Positions 1 through 6,642 are shown, counted from the first letter of the stretch. The stretch: DNA of 8,739 nt from Prevotellaceae bacterium (GCA_031288885.1 JAITQP010000105.1:1-8739), one strand, 5' to 3'. Program-made: numbers and translations. The notes: generated from the letters alone by a model not told the origin.

Positions 1-153
1 GAGAACCTCCACGCAAAAAGCTTGCGCGCATTTGCGCAAAAATATGCGCCGCAGCGCGCCGTTCGCATCTCCATGTCCGACTACCGCGAGGAGGAGTGGA
101 TGACAAATGTGCCGCTATATGGGATAGTGAATATCGCGCAAGGTATAAAATAA
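1..153 (+). CDS. C-terminal end of a DUF4143-type ATP-binding protein (partial)
   Basis: The reading frame is open from base 1 and ends at TAA 151-153, giving the last 50 residues of a gene that starts outside the window. The tail contains KSLRAFAQKY, then RISMSDYR and NVPLYGIVNI. This resembles the C-terminus of AAA-type ATPases carrying a DUF4143 domain (ATPase plus PD-(D/E)XK-like nuclease fold), where a 'KSLR...Y' helix, an 'R-S-x-x-x-Y/F' strand and a final 'N-x-P-L-Y-x-I' strand are typical. The family is often expanded in Bacteroidota and its role is not settled. The ATPase core is not visible here, so the assignment rests on this tail alone. No clear terminator follows the stop. Confidence 0.65.
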   Translation, partial: ENLHAKSLRAFAQKYAPQRAVRISMSDYREEEWMTNVPLYGIVNIAQGIK

Positions 154-176
154 GACTTGCTGAATTTACCCACATT

Positions 177-218
177 TGTTCACTGCCAATGAACAGGTTT
201 ATTCATTACTAATGAACA
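177..218. promoter_or_regulatory. Cluster of short inverted and direct repeats, operator-like
   Basis: TGTTCA (177-182) pairs with TGAACA (190-195). TTCATTA (202-208) pairs with TAATGAA (210-216) around a single C. AATGAACAGRTT occurs as a direct repeat at 188-199 and 211-222. The tract is AT-rich and lies just after the stop of the upstream gene. No rightward gene starts within 400 bases, so a regulatory role is uncertain. It could equally be a weak terminator or repeat debris. Confidence 0.25.
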
Positions 219-378
219 GATTGAATATATAATAATCTCATTTTCAGCATATTTTTATAACAAGATAATCTCTTAAATAGGGAAATGAGGTTGGTATATG
301 GGGATATTTTTGACATTGGCTAGTGAGGTTATTTTGTTAGAAGAATGAGGTAGAAAAGCACGTTCCCCACCGTATTTG

Positions 379-396
379 CCGTCCCGTTAGGGACGG
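379..396. repeat. GC-rich mini-hairpin, GTTA loop
   Basis: CCGTCCC (379-385) and GGGACGG (390-396) form a perfect 7-base stem around GTTA. It resembles the hairpins at 4000-4146 and 8419-8436, which share the plan of a C-run, a short GTA/GTTA-type loop and a G-run. The surrounding bases 154-477 hold no supportable gene and otherwise contain AATGAGGTTGG-type motifs (for example 284-294) that recur inverted near the right end of the window. Confidence 0.5.
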
Positions 397-448
397 AATG
401 TGGGTGTTAGCGCCGCAACCTCATTCCATCTCATCAATAAGGTTTAAC

Positions 449-477
449 GAGGTTGGTCGGGGCGGCGCAAAGCATGC
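449..477 (+). repeat. Dispersed 29-base repeat, left copy
   Basis: The segment begins GAGGTTGGTCGGGG and ends GGCGCAAAGCATGC. The reverse complement of 8454-8482 matches it at 26 of 29 positions by hand alignment. A shortened version of its second half (TCGGGGCGGCACAAAGCGTT) also occurs inside the repeat at 1551-1760. It directly abuts the inverted-repeat-bounded element that starts at 478. Confidence 0.6.
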
Positions 478-646
478 AATGGCGCGAGGCGTGCGGCGAC
501 GGCTGTTTGCGGGGAGGTTCCTCCGCTTTGTGCGCTCGTTCCTCGCGCGCGTCGGTCGGAATGACGGCAGGGGCGAGCGAGCGTGGTATGTAGGGACGGG
601 TTTTAAACCCGTCCCTACATACCATGCGCTGCGCCATTAACCATTA
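478..646 (+). repeat. Repeat element E1 with terminal inverted repeats, downstream of the nuclease gene
   Basis: The left end AATGGCGCGAGGCG and the right end CGCTGCGCCATT (reverse complement AATGGCGCAGCG) are inverted. The internal segment GACGGCTGTTTGCGGGGAGG at 498-517 and the stretch TCGGTCGGAATGACGG (552-567) recur in the same order in element E2 (1551-1760). A long palindrome sits near the right end. Short frames read through the element on both strands (for example 398-640), but they look like the spurious 'GFKPVP' translations that such repeats give, not genes. The right edge overlaps the stop codon of the nuclease gene. I see no transposase; it looks like a small non-autonomous repeat. 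Confidence 0.6.
584..624. repeat. Near-perfect 41-base palindrome (20-base arms, 1-base centre)
   Basis: The left arm 584-603 (TGGTATGTAGGGACGGGTTT) and the right arm 605-624 are exact reverse complements around T604. As RNA it would form a very stable hairpin. It lies 12 bases beyond the stop codon of the leftward nuclease gene, so it could end or protect that transcript, but no U-run follows on that strand, so it is not a standard intrinsic terminator. The related hairpin in E2 is 1705-1725. Confidence 0.8.
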
Positions 647-1497
647 TTTTTCAGCGCGGCCAGCTCGGCAAGGGCTCGGGCAAGTGCGGCAGCGGTTTCG
701 GTAATAACGGCGTCCTTTTCAGTAATAACGGCATCTTTTTCGGCGAGTTTTCTCTCCATCGCCGCGTAGCTCGCGTCACTCCTGGCCTGGTCAATGTCGC
801 GGTCGTAGATGGCCAGCTCGGCCTTCGTGTACGCGCCCTCCTCGCAGATGGCTATCGCCAGCTTTATCTCTTCGGCCTCCAGCAGCTCCTCGGGGGGCGT
901 TTCGTAGCGCGCTATCTCCTTCAAAAACCGTAGCCACAGCACCGCCATGCGCTTGTCAGTCTGGCTCCACGTCTCGGGCTTAAATTTGGGCAGCTCCACC
1001 AGCACAAACTCAAGCCCCTCCAGCACCTCGTCGGGGTTGCTCTTTTCGGATATGCGGTAGTGGTGGTACCACTTCGGCTCCTCCTCCGCTTTGGGGTGTC
1101 GGGGGAGCGTGGCGTTGACTATCGCCAGCGTGTACACAGTCTGCGCCTCCACGAGGGGGAGCGCAGGATCGGTCTCTTTTTCCTTGTCCATCTGGCTGAC
1201 GTAGGTTTTTGAGGCGTTGAACACCAGCCGCCGCGCAAAAAGCGTGTTCCACTCCAGCTGCATCTCTACGATGAAGTGGCGCCGATGGCTGTCCACGCAC
1301 TTGACGTCCACGATGGAATTTTTGGAGAGTGAGGTGCGCGGCACCTGCTCCGGCGAGAGGTACTCTACCGCCACAATTTCCCGCCCCTCCGGCAGCAGCG
1401 GCAGCAGGGCGTTGAGGAAGCTGATGAGCAGCGGCTTGTGCTCGCCAAATACTTTTTTGAACGGGAGGTCGTACTTGGGGTCTAAGTATCGTGCCAT
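637..1497 (-). CDS. Rpn family PD-(D/E)XK nuclease / putative transposase
   Basis: This is a protein of 286 residues starting at ATG 1497-1495. The N-terminus (MARYLDPKYDLPFKKVFGEH) is the hallmark of the PD-(D/E)XK nuclease family often annotated as 'transposase' (PF12784) and grouped with Rpn recombination-promoting nucleases. Candidate catalytic residues are D64 in SIVDVK and E78-x-Q80 in FIVEMQ, the usual D...ExQ arrangement. The middle part (about 140-225) carries the helical region common to the family. The C-terminus, from about 245, is a predicted coiled coil containing a tandem 7-residue repeat (EKDAVIT twice), encoded by a 21-base DNA repeat at 701-742. The frame is intact with no missing motif. 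It has its own promoter-like box upstream. Known relatives (E. coli RpnA) are DNA endonucleases that stimulate RecA-independent recombination; activity here is inferred. Related repeats flank it on both sides. Confidence 0.88.
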   Translation of the reverse strand: MARYLDPKYDLPFKKVFGEHKPLLISFLNALLPLLPEGREIVAVEYLSPEQVPRTSLSKNSIVDVKCVDSHRRHFIVEMQLEWNTLFARRLVFNASKTYVSQMDKEKETDPALPLVEAQTVYTLAIVNATLPRHPKAEEEPKWYHHYRISEKSNPDEVLEGLEFVLVELPKFKPETWSQTDKRMAVLWLRFLKEIARYETPPEELLEAEEIKLAIAICEEGAYTKAELAIYDRDIDQARSDASYAAMERKLAEKDAVITEKDAVITETAAALARALAELAALKNNG

Positions 1498-1529
1498 GGA
1501 TTTATGTATTTTAGGTGTTTTGTTTTGTA

Positions 1530-1537
1530 CAAAGGTA
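1530..1537 (-). promoter_or_regulatory. Bacteroidota -7 box (TACCTTTG) for the nuclease gene
   Basis: On the minus strand TACCTTTG matches TAnnTTTG exactly and lies 32 bases upstream of the ATG at 1497, predicting a short leader of roughly 25 bases. A good -33 TTTG element at the expected spacing is not evident; that position falls near the edge of repeat E2. Confidence 0.5.
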
Positions 1538-1550
1538 CAAAAAAACTGAT

Positions 1551-1760
1551 TAAATGATTATGGCGCGAGGCGTTCGGGGCGGCACAAAGCGTTCGGAGAC
1601 GGCTGTATGCGGGGAGGTTTGGCTACGCCGAACTCCGGTTCTCCGCTCCGCGCGCATCGGTCGGAATGACGGGGTAGGGGGCGGGTGTGGGTGGTATGCA
1701 CAGAGGGCGGGTTTGAAACCCGCCCCTACAATGCGCACGCCTTGCGCCATTAATCATTAA
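1551..1760 (+). repeat. Repeat element E2 with terminal inverted repeats, upstream of the nuclease gene
   Basis: The left end (1551-1573, ATTATGGCGCGAGGCGT at its core) matches the reverse complement of the right end (1737-1760, ACGCCTTGCGCCATTAAT at its core) with few differences. Internally it shares GACGGCTGTATGCGGGGAGG (1598-1617) and TCGGTCGGAATGACGG (1657-1672) with E1, in the same orientation. A hairpin, GGGCGGGTTT-g-AAACCCGCCC, sits at 1705-1725. Both strands are open for about 66-68 codons, but these frames lie within the repeat and have no independent support. At about 210 bases and with no enzyme of its own, it resembles a non-autonomous MITE-like repeat. Confidence 0.62.
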
Positions 1761-1910
1761 CCATTAACAAAAACCCGCCCCTACGATGCGCTGCACGCTT
1801 TGCGCCATTAATCATTAATCATTAACCATTAATCATTAACAAAACCCCGCCCCTACGATGCGCACGCCTTGCGCCATTAATCATTAATCATTATCTTTTT
1901 AATCATTAAC
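1716..1910 (+). repeat. Three tandem copies of the repeat's right end with variable CATTAAY heptamer tails
   Basis: Units are 1716-1768, 1769-1840 and 1841-1910. Each starts with A-run/CCCGCCCCTAC, continues ATGCGC...GCACGC...TTGCGC, and ends in a run of CATTAAT/CATTAAC heptamers: three at 1748-1768, five at 1806-1840, and two clean plus degenerate copies in 1875-1910. The first unit is the right end of E2. The second and third lack the left arm of the hairpin, so they are repeated half-elements. The last heptamers overlap the end of pheS. Confidence 0.7.
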
Positions 1911-2933
1911 TAAAAAGAATTGCCTTAAAAACCGCACGTCGTTTTCGAAGTATAGCCGCAGGTCGCGTGCTTGGTACTTGAGCATGGCGATGCGCTCTAC
2001 GCCCATGCCAAAGGCGAAACCGCTGTACTTTTGGCTGTCGATGCTGCACGAGCGCAGCACGCTTGGGTCAACCATTCCGCAGCCGCCTACCTCGAGCCAG
2101 CCCGTCCCCTTGCAGATGTTGCAGCCCTTTCCGCCGCAGATGCTGCACGACACGTCCAGCTCCGCCGAGGGCTCGGTGAAGGGGAAGAACGAGGGTCGAA
2201 GCCGGATTTGGACGCTGGCGCCGAACATTTCCTTGGCAAAGTAGAGCAGCGTTTGCTTGAGGTCGGCAAAGGACACGCCCTGATCGACGTACAGCCCCTC
2301 CACCTGATGGAACATGCAGTGCGCGCGCGCCGAGATGGCCTCGTTGCGGTACACGCGCCCCGGGCACACAATGCGGATGGGCGGCGGCTGCCGCTCCATG
2401 GCGCGGACTTGTATGCTGCTGGTGTGCGTGCGCAGCAGGATGGGGTTGTCGCTGCCCGCCCGCTTTTCGATGAAGAACGTGTCCTGCATGTCGCGCGCGG
2501 GGTGCTCCGGCGGGAAGTTGAGCGCGCCAAACACGTGCCAGTCGTCCTCAATCTCCGGCCCCTCGGCCACCGCGAAGCCGAGCTGGCGGAAAATGGCGAG
2601 GATTTCGTTGCGCACGCTTGCCACGGGGTGCCTTGTGCCGATGCTGTCGGCGGCGCCCGGGCGCGAGGCGTCGAGCGCGAGGGTGGGGGCGTTGCCGGCG
2701 TCGAGCGCCTCCCGCAGCTCGCTGATGCGGGTTTGCGCCGCGGTTTTTAGCGCGTTGATTTTTTGCCCCAGCTCGCGCTTCACGTCGCCCGAAACGTGCT
2801 TAAACTCGTCAAAGAGCAGCGTAACGTCGCCCTTTTTCCCGAGCAGCTTTACCCTAAACTCCTCCACCTCGTGCAGGCTGCTCGCCGTAAAGGCTTCCAC
2901 CTCCGATAGCAAGTCCGATATTTTTTTCTGCAT
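1899..2933 (-). CDS. pheS: Phenylalanine--tRNA ligase alpha subunit
   Basis: This is the 344-residue catalytic alpha subunit of the cytoplasmic (alpha-beta)2 enzyme that charges tRNA-Phe. An N-terminal helical arm (about 1-85) is followed by the class II core. Motif 2 is VYRNEAISARAHCMFHQVEG (195-214), then FTEPSAELD (252-260), and motif 3 is GFAFGMGVERIAML (305-318). A CxxC...CxxC knuckle (C263, C266, C271, C274) precedes GGCGMVDP, as in many non-proteobacterial PheS. ATG at 2933-2931 is chosen; the TTG 12 bases upstream would add only MYLI. The length is normal. The last residues LVND and the TAA are written in the adjacent heptamer repeat. pheT is not adjacent in this window. It probably shares a transcript with the isomerase gene 30 bases upstream, since no -7 box is seen between them. 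Confidence 0.96.
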   Translation of the reverse strand: MQKKISDLLSEVEAFTASSLHEVEEFRVKLLGKKGDVTLLFDEFKHVSGDVKRELGQKINALKTAAQTRISELREALDAGNAPTLALDASRPGAADSIGTRHPVASVRNEILAIFRQLGFAVAEGPEIEDDWHVFGALNFPPEHPARDMQDTFFIEKRAGSDNPILLRTHTSSIQVRAMERQPPPIRIVCPGRVYRNEAISARAHCMFHQVEGLYVDQGVSFADLKQTLLYFAKEMFGASVQIRLRPSFFPFTEPSAELDVSCSICGGKGCNICKGTGWLEVGGCGMVDPSVLRSCSIDSQKYSGFAFGMGVERIAMLKYQARDLRLYFENDVRFLRQFFLVND

Positions 2934-2963
2934 AATTAAATACAATAAAAATCGCTACATCCG

Positions 2964-3791
2964 TTAATTTTGCACCGTCATTTTAACAATAAATACGTCC
3001 TGCGTGGGGCGGTCTGCGGCGTTGGTTTCCACGGCGGCAATTTTGTCCACCACGTCCAGCCCCTCCACCACCTCGCCAAAGACGGTGTAACCTCCGTCCA
3101 GAAAGGGCGTTCCGCCAACGGTTTTGTACGCTTCGCGCTGCTCCGGCGTGTAGCTGAACTTTTCCATGTTCTCCCACTGCGCCAGCACCTTACGGCGAAC
3201 GTCCTCCACCACCGAATCCTGATTAACCTTTGCGCCCTGCGCCTGTAGCGCCTGCAGCGCCTCGGAAAGCATTTGGTTAAACATGCCCTGCAAGGGCTTT
3301 TGGCTGATATTCAGCTCCATTTGCGTCAGCTCCTCGTCGCTGGAAACCTTACCCTGAACAATGTAAAATTGTGATCCTGAGGACTGTTTTTCGGGGTTTA
3401 CCTGATCGCCCTTTCGGGCTGCCGCGAGCGCCCCCTTTTTGTGAAAGAGCTGGGCAGGGTTAATTTCCGCCGGAATGGTGTAGCCTGTTTCGCCGGATCC
3501 GTAGCGCTGGTCGGGCTGCGGGTTGCGCGAGGTGGGGTCGCCCGCCTGCACCATAAAGCTGCTAATGACGCGGTGAAAAATGAGGCTATCGTAGAAGCCT
3601 TCGCCTGCCAGCTTGAGAAAGTTGTCGCGGTGCTGCGGCGTTTCGTTGTACAGCTTTACCTTAATGCTGCCGAGGGATGTTTCAATAAGGACGGTCTTTT
3701 CCACGGGTTTGGAATTTGTAGTTTGACAAAATGTGATGGCGCTCACGGCGGTAGTCAGAAAAATGGCTAAGGCGATTTTTTTTGTTTTCAT
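2964..3791 (-). CDS. Cyclophilin-type peptidyl-prolyl cis-trans isomerase, exported
   Basis: The enzyme catalyses proline isomerisation during folding and probably acts in the periplasm. From ATG 3791-3789 the product is 275 residues: a signal peptide (KTKK then a hydrophobic stretch to about residue 22), then the cyclophilin fold. Recognisable blocks are FHRVISSFMVQAGDP (with the catalytic Arg), GETGYTIPAEI, GALAAARKGDQVNPEKQSSG with GSQFYIVQG after it, and the closing GGYTVFGEVVEGLDVVDKI. A helical insertion of about 60 residues between QFYIVQG and the last block is typical of Bacteroidota versions. An in-frame start at 3857 would add 22 hydrophobic residues before the signal peptide and is less likely. 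A Cys near the signal peptide end (TFC) is not a convincing lipobox. It is followed by pheS on the same strand. Confidence 0.92.
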   Translation of the reverse strand: MKTKKIALAIFLTTAVSAITFCQTTNSKPVEKTVLIETSLGSIKVKLYNETPQHRDNFLKLAGEGFYDSLIFHRVISSFMVQAGDPTSRNPQPDQRYGSGETGYTIPAEINPAQLFHKKGALAAARKGDQVNPEKQSSGSQFYIVQGKVSSDEELTQMELNISQKPLQGMFNQMLSEALQALQAQGAKVNQDSVVEDVRRKVLAQWENMEKFSYTPEQREAYKTVGGTPFLDGGYTVFGEVVEGLDVVDKIAAVETNAADRPTQDVFIVKMTVQN

Positions 3792-3890
3792 AATGATAGA
3801 GAATATAAGTATTAGGAAATTCCCACTAAAAAATGTGAACGCTACCGTTATTTCCAAATTTTCCCCTAATTTTGGTGTTTACTTATGGAG

Positions 3891-3945
3891 GGGCGCAAGC
3901 TTTGGGGTTTTACCCTGCCCGCCAAGGCGGAAAAGCTTGCCCTGA
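3891..3945. repeat. Fold-back repeat with nested hairpin
   Basis: GCAAGCTTT (3895-3903) pairs with AAAGCTTGC (3932-3940). Inside, CCGCC (3919-3923) pairs with GGCGG (3926-3930) around AA. It lies in the 432-base gene-free region 3792-4223 between the isomerase and patatin genes, which are transcribed away from each other. It may be a repeat of the REP/hairpin type; no function can be read. Confidence 0.5.
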
Positions 3946-3999
3946 CGGGGCTACACGTAGCGCACGCATATCCGGTATGATTTTGCAAATTGGCTCCGG

Positions 4000-4146
4000 T
4001 TGTCCGTAGGACAATAATATCAATAGAAAAATATGCCCCCTTTATACCCCCATTAGCCCGTAGGGCTTTAATTTGATTAATCCCCTACGGGGAATAGGGG
4101 AAGCGGGAAACGGTATTTTTCTATTGATACTATTCCCCTACGGGAA
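4000..4146. repeat. REP-like block: four mini-hairpins inside a 16-base inverted repeat
   Basis: TATCAATAGAAAAATA at 4018-4033 is exactly inverted at 4114-4129. Outside each arm sits a small hairpin: TTGTCC-GTA-GGACAA (4000-4014) on the left and TTCCC-CTAC-GGGAA (4133-4146) on the right. Two more lie inside: AGCCC-GTA-GGGCT (4055-4067) and TCCCC-TAC-GGGGA (4081-4093). The two outer hairpin-plus-arm units look like two copies of one short repeat (hairpin, ATAATATCAATAGAAAAATA) in opposite orientation, the arrangement seen in REP pairs. No gene is supportable here. Confidence 0.65.
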
Positions 4147-4199
4147 ACGGCGAAGCCGGCTCGCAAAATGATACCGAACAAAATATAGCTTACAGGACG

Positions 4200-4207
4200 C
4201 AAAGATA
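4200..4207 (-). promoter_or_regulatory. TAnnTTTG-like box (TATCTTTG) pointing leftward
   Basis: TATCTTTG on the minus strand matches the Bacteroidota -7 consensus, 17 bases before the patatin start codon but facing the other way. A transcript from it would run through the hairpin block 4000-4146 towards the isomerase gene, whose ATG is about 410 bases away. It may be a distant promoter for that gene or chance. No rightward TAnnTTTG box for the patatin gene is visible. Confidence 0.25.
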
Positions 4208-4223
4208 CAAAAATTCTCACAAG

Positions 4224-6584
4224 TTGCCTATCGCCAGATTTTACATATTGCTTTTGGGGGGACTTTTTTTTGTTTTCACCACTTCGGCGCAACGGGTTGC
4301 GCTGGTGCTCAGCGGCGGCGGGGCAAGGGGCTTGGTGCACGTTGGCGTAATAAAGGCGCTGGAGGAAAACAACATTCCCATAGACGCCATTGCGGGAACC
4401 TCCATGGGCGCTATCGTAGGCGGCATGTACGCCGCAGGCTACACCACCGACGAAATAGCGGAGTACGCGCTTTCTACCGACTTTAAAAAGTGGCTGAGCG
4501 GAAGCTACGAATCGGAGGGCAGCTACTTTTTCAAAAAGCTGGATCCGGACGCGGAGCTCATCGGGCTAAACCTCAACATCGACCGGCAGCTTCGGCTGAA
4601 GTACGTGCTGCCCACCAACTACGTTGTGCCCTACCAGATGGATTTGGCGTTTGTGCAGCTGTTTGCCGGCGCTAACGCCGTGGCGGGGAGCCGCTTCGAC
4701 AGCCTGATGATACCCTTTCGCGCCCTCTCCTACAACGCCTACGACAAGCGCGCCTACGCGCCCAGCGGCGGCGACTTGGGGACGATAATCCGCGCCTCCA
4801 TGAGCTTTCCCGGGTACTTTAAGCCGGTGGTGGTGGATAGCTTCATGCTTTTTGACGGCGGCATCGTCAACAACTTTCCGGCGGACGTGGCCATGCAGGA
4901 GTTTGCGCCCGACTTCATCGTTGGGGTTAAGTGCGCCAGCAACTACGGGCGACCCTCCGAAGACGACGTGTTTTCGCACCTCACAAGCCTCACCATGCTC
5001 TCCACCAGCTACGATATTCCGGAGGGAAAAGGCGTGCTCATCAGCATTGACTCGCTCGAGGTCGATTTGCTCGACTTTAGCCGCATCAGCGCGCTGGTGA
5101 AGGCCGGCTACGCCGCCACCGTAGAGCAAATGCCCGCCATCAAAGAGCGCGTGCAGCGGCGGACTTCGGCGGAGGAAATCCGCCTGAGGCGCGAGGCGTT
5201 TAGGAGCAAGATACCGCCGCTCCGGTTTAGGCGGGTCACGGTGCAGGGCGGAAACGCCAACCTGCGGGCGTACACCGGCGCCGCCATGGTGGACAGCAGC
5301 CGCAGAGCGTTTTCGCTGAGGGAGGCAAAGCGCCGCTACTTTGGGGTTGCCTCCGACGGCGGCGTGTCCACAATGTTCCCCACGGCAACCTACCTCCCCG
5401 ACGACAGCGCCTACAACCTCAACCTGCGCATCTCCGCCGCCCCCAACATCAGGGCGAGCTTGGGGGGCTGCATTTCCAACTACTCCAACCTTGGGTTTTT
5501 TAGCCTAATGCACAGCTACTACTACTCCCTGTTTTCGCTGCGCTCGCTGCTCTACCTCTACTTTGGCGACATATACAGCTCGCAAAAGCTGATGGCGCGC
5601 TTTGACTACCGCATAAAATCCGGCTACGGCGTGGGCTTCCCGATGTTTGGGGAGGTGATGTACACCCACAACCAGAGCGACTACTACACCAATAACCCCG
5701 ACAACATTTTCAGCGACACCAAGCCCGACTTCATACAGGATGCGGAGTCGTTCGGTCAGCTCAACGTGGGCATTCCCTTTCTCCTCAACAGCAGCCTCAG
5801 GGTGGGCGGCTCCTACGGCGCGTACGACGTTAACTACTACGTGCGGCAAAATTTTCAGTCGAAAGATGTTCCCGAAAAGATGACGTTTCGCTTTCTGGAG
5901 GGGCACCTCGCCGTGGAGCACAACTCCCTCAACCGAAAAGTGATGGAAACCTCCGGCGTGCTGGCAAAGTTCAAGTTCAGCTACGTGAGCGGCAACGAAT
6001 CCCACACCTTTGGCAGCACCTCCGTGGTGGTGGAGAACGATTCTACCATGCTGTACCGGCGGCGAAACCTCGGCTCGCGCAACTTTTGGTCGGTAAAATA
6101 TACGCACAAGGCATTTTTTAAGCCGGTAAAACACCTCTCGCTGGGCTACCACATAGAGGGCGCGCTGTCCGAAAACGAGCTGTTCAGCGACTACTACTCC
6201 ACGCTGTTCATGCTGCCGGACTTTAGCCCCATGAGCAACATGCAGGGGTTTTTTCTCGAAAACTTCAGGGCTGCCAGCTACGTTGCCGCCGGACTCATCC
6301 CGTCGTTTATCATCCCCTCGCCCAAGCTGTTCGACGAGGTGGGGCTGCGGGTGGAGGGCTACATTTTTCAGCCCCTAACGAGGCTGAGCAAGGAAAATAT
6401 TCAGGAAAAGGTGAGGTACAAGCAAGGCTTGACCAGCTTTAGCCTCATGGGGGCCGCCTCGCTGATGTTCAACACGCCCGTAGGGATACTCTCCATCTCC
6501 GGCATGTACTACGATAAGCCCAACCAGCAGTACTACTTTATGGTGAGCATTGGGTATAATTTGCACAATAAAAAAGCGTTTTAG
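4224..6584 (+). CDS. Patatin-like phospholipase with C-terminal outer-membrane beta-barrel
   Basis: This is a 786-residue protein. A signal peptide covers residues 1-22 (PIAR then a hydrophobic stretch ending TTSAQ). The patatin domain follows, with the oxyanion loop GGGARG (31-36), the nucleophile elbow GTSMG (Ser60) and the dyad DGG (Asp211), so the Ser-Asp lipase site is complete. Residues about 334-405 (RFRRVTVQG to LNLRISAAP) look like a POTRA-type linker. About 408-786 are rich in alternating aromatic strands and end in Phe, as expected of an Omp85-like barrel. The layout parallels type Vd autotransporters such as Pseudomonas PlpD, which place a lipase at or beyond the outer membrane; lipid substrate is unknown. 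The start is the TTG at 4224; no in-frame ATG precedes the signal peptide. It stands alone, transcribed rightward, and converges on the gene pair at 6643-8357. Codons are GC-rich. Confidence 0.9.
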   Translation: MPIARFYILLLGGLFFVFTTSAQRVALVLSGGGARGLVHVGVIKALEENNIPIDAIAGTSMGAIVGGMYAAGYTTDEIAEYALSTDFKKWLSGSYESEGSYFFKKLDPDAELIGLNLNIDRQLRLKYVLPTNYVVPYQMDLAFVQLFAGANAVAGSRFDSLMIPFRALSYNAYDKRAYAPSGGDLGTIIRASMSFPGYFKPVVVDSFMLFDGGIVNNFPADVAMQEFAPDFIVGVKCASNYGRPSEDDVFSHLTSLTMLSTSYDIPEGKGVLISIDSLEVDLLDFSRISALVKAGYAATVEQMPAIKERVQRRTSAEEIRLRREAFRSKIPPLRFRRVTVQGGNANLRAYTGAAMVDSSRRAFSLREAKRRYFGVASDGGVSTMFPTATYLPDDSAYNLNLRISAAPNIRASLGGCISNYSNLGFFSLMHSYYYSLFSLRSLLYLYFGDIYSSQKLMARFDYRIKSGYGVGFPMFGEVMYTHNQSDYYTNNPDNIFSDTKPDFIQDAESFGQLNVGIPFLLNSSLRVGGSYGAYDVNYYVRQNFQSKDVPEKMTFRFLEGHLAVEHNSLNRKVMETSGVLAKFKFSYVSGNESHTFGSTSVVVENDSTMLYRRRNLGSRNFWSVKYTHKAFFKPVKHLSLGYHIEGALSENELFSDYYSTLFMLPDFSPMSNMQGFFLENFRAASYVAAGLIPSFIIPSPKLFDEVGLRVEGYIFQPLTRLSKENIQEKVRYKQGLTSFSLMGAASLMFNTPVGILSISGMYYDKPNQQYYFMVSIGYNLHNKKAF

Positions 6585-6642
6585 GGGGGGATTAAAGAAT
6601 TGGGTTGGTGTGGCGTGGCAGCTGCAGGATTTACGTCCTCAT

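Noticed and set aside
398..640. Open frames on both strands through E1 (67-80 codons)
   Set aside because: They lie almost entirely in the repeat, including its palindrome, and give the low-complexity 'GFKPVP'-type peptide on either strand. This is expected of GC-rich inverted repeats rather than genes.
1550..1760. Open frames on both strands through E2 (66-68 codons)
   Set aside because: Same reason as for E1: coextensive with the repeat and no recognisable domain.
1716..1910. CRISPR array
   Set aside because: Repeats are directly adjoining, variable in length and have no unique spacers of regular size.
1971..2750. 259-codon frame opposite pheS
   Set aside because: It is antisense to a clear pheS with all class II motifs. 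The composition is Ala/Arg/His-rich, as expected from the complementary strand of GC-rich coding DNA.
4077..4340. 87-codon leftward frame across the hairpin block and patatin start
   Set aside because: It covers repeats and the signal-peptide and oxyanion coding region of the patatin gene; no family resemblance.
5505..6152. 215-codon frame opposite the patatin barrel
   Set aside because: Shadow of a real gene with intact domain order; Val/His-rich with no domain.
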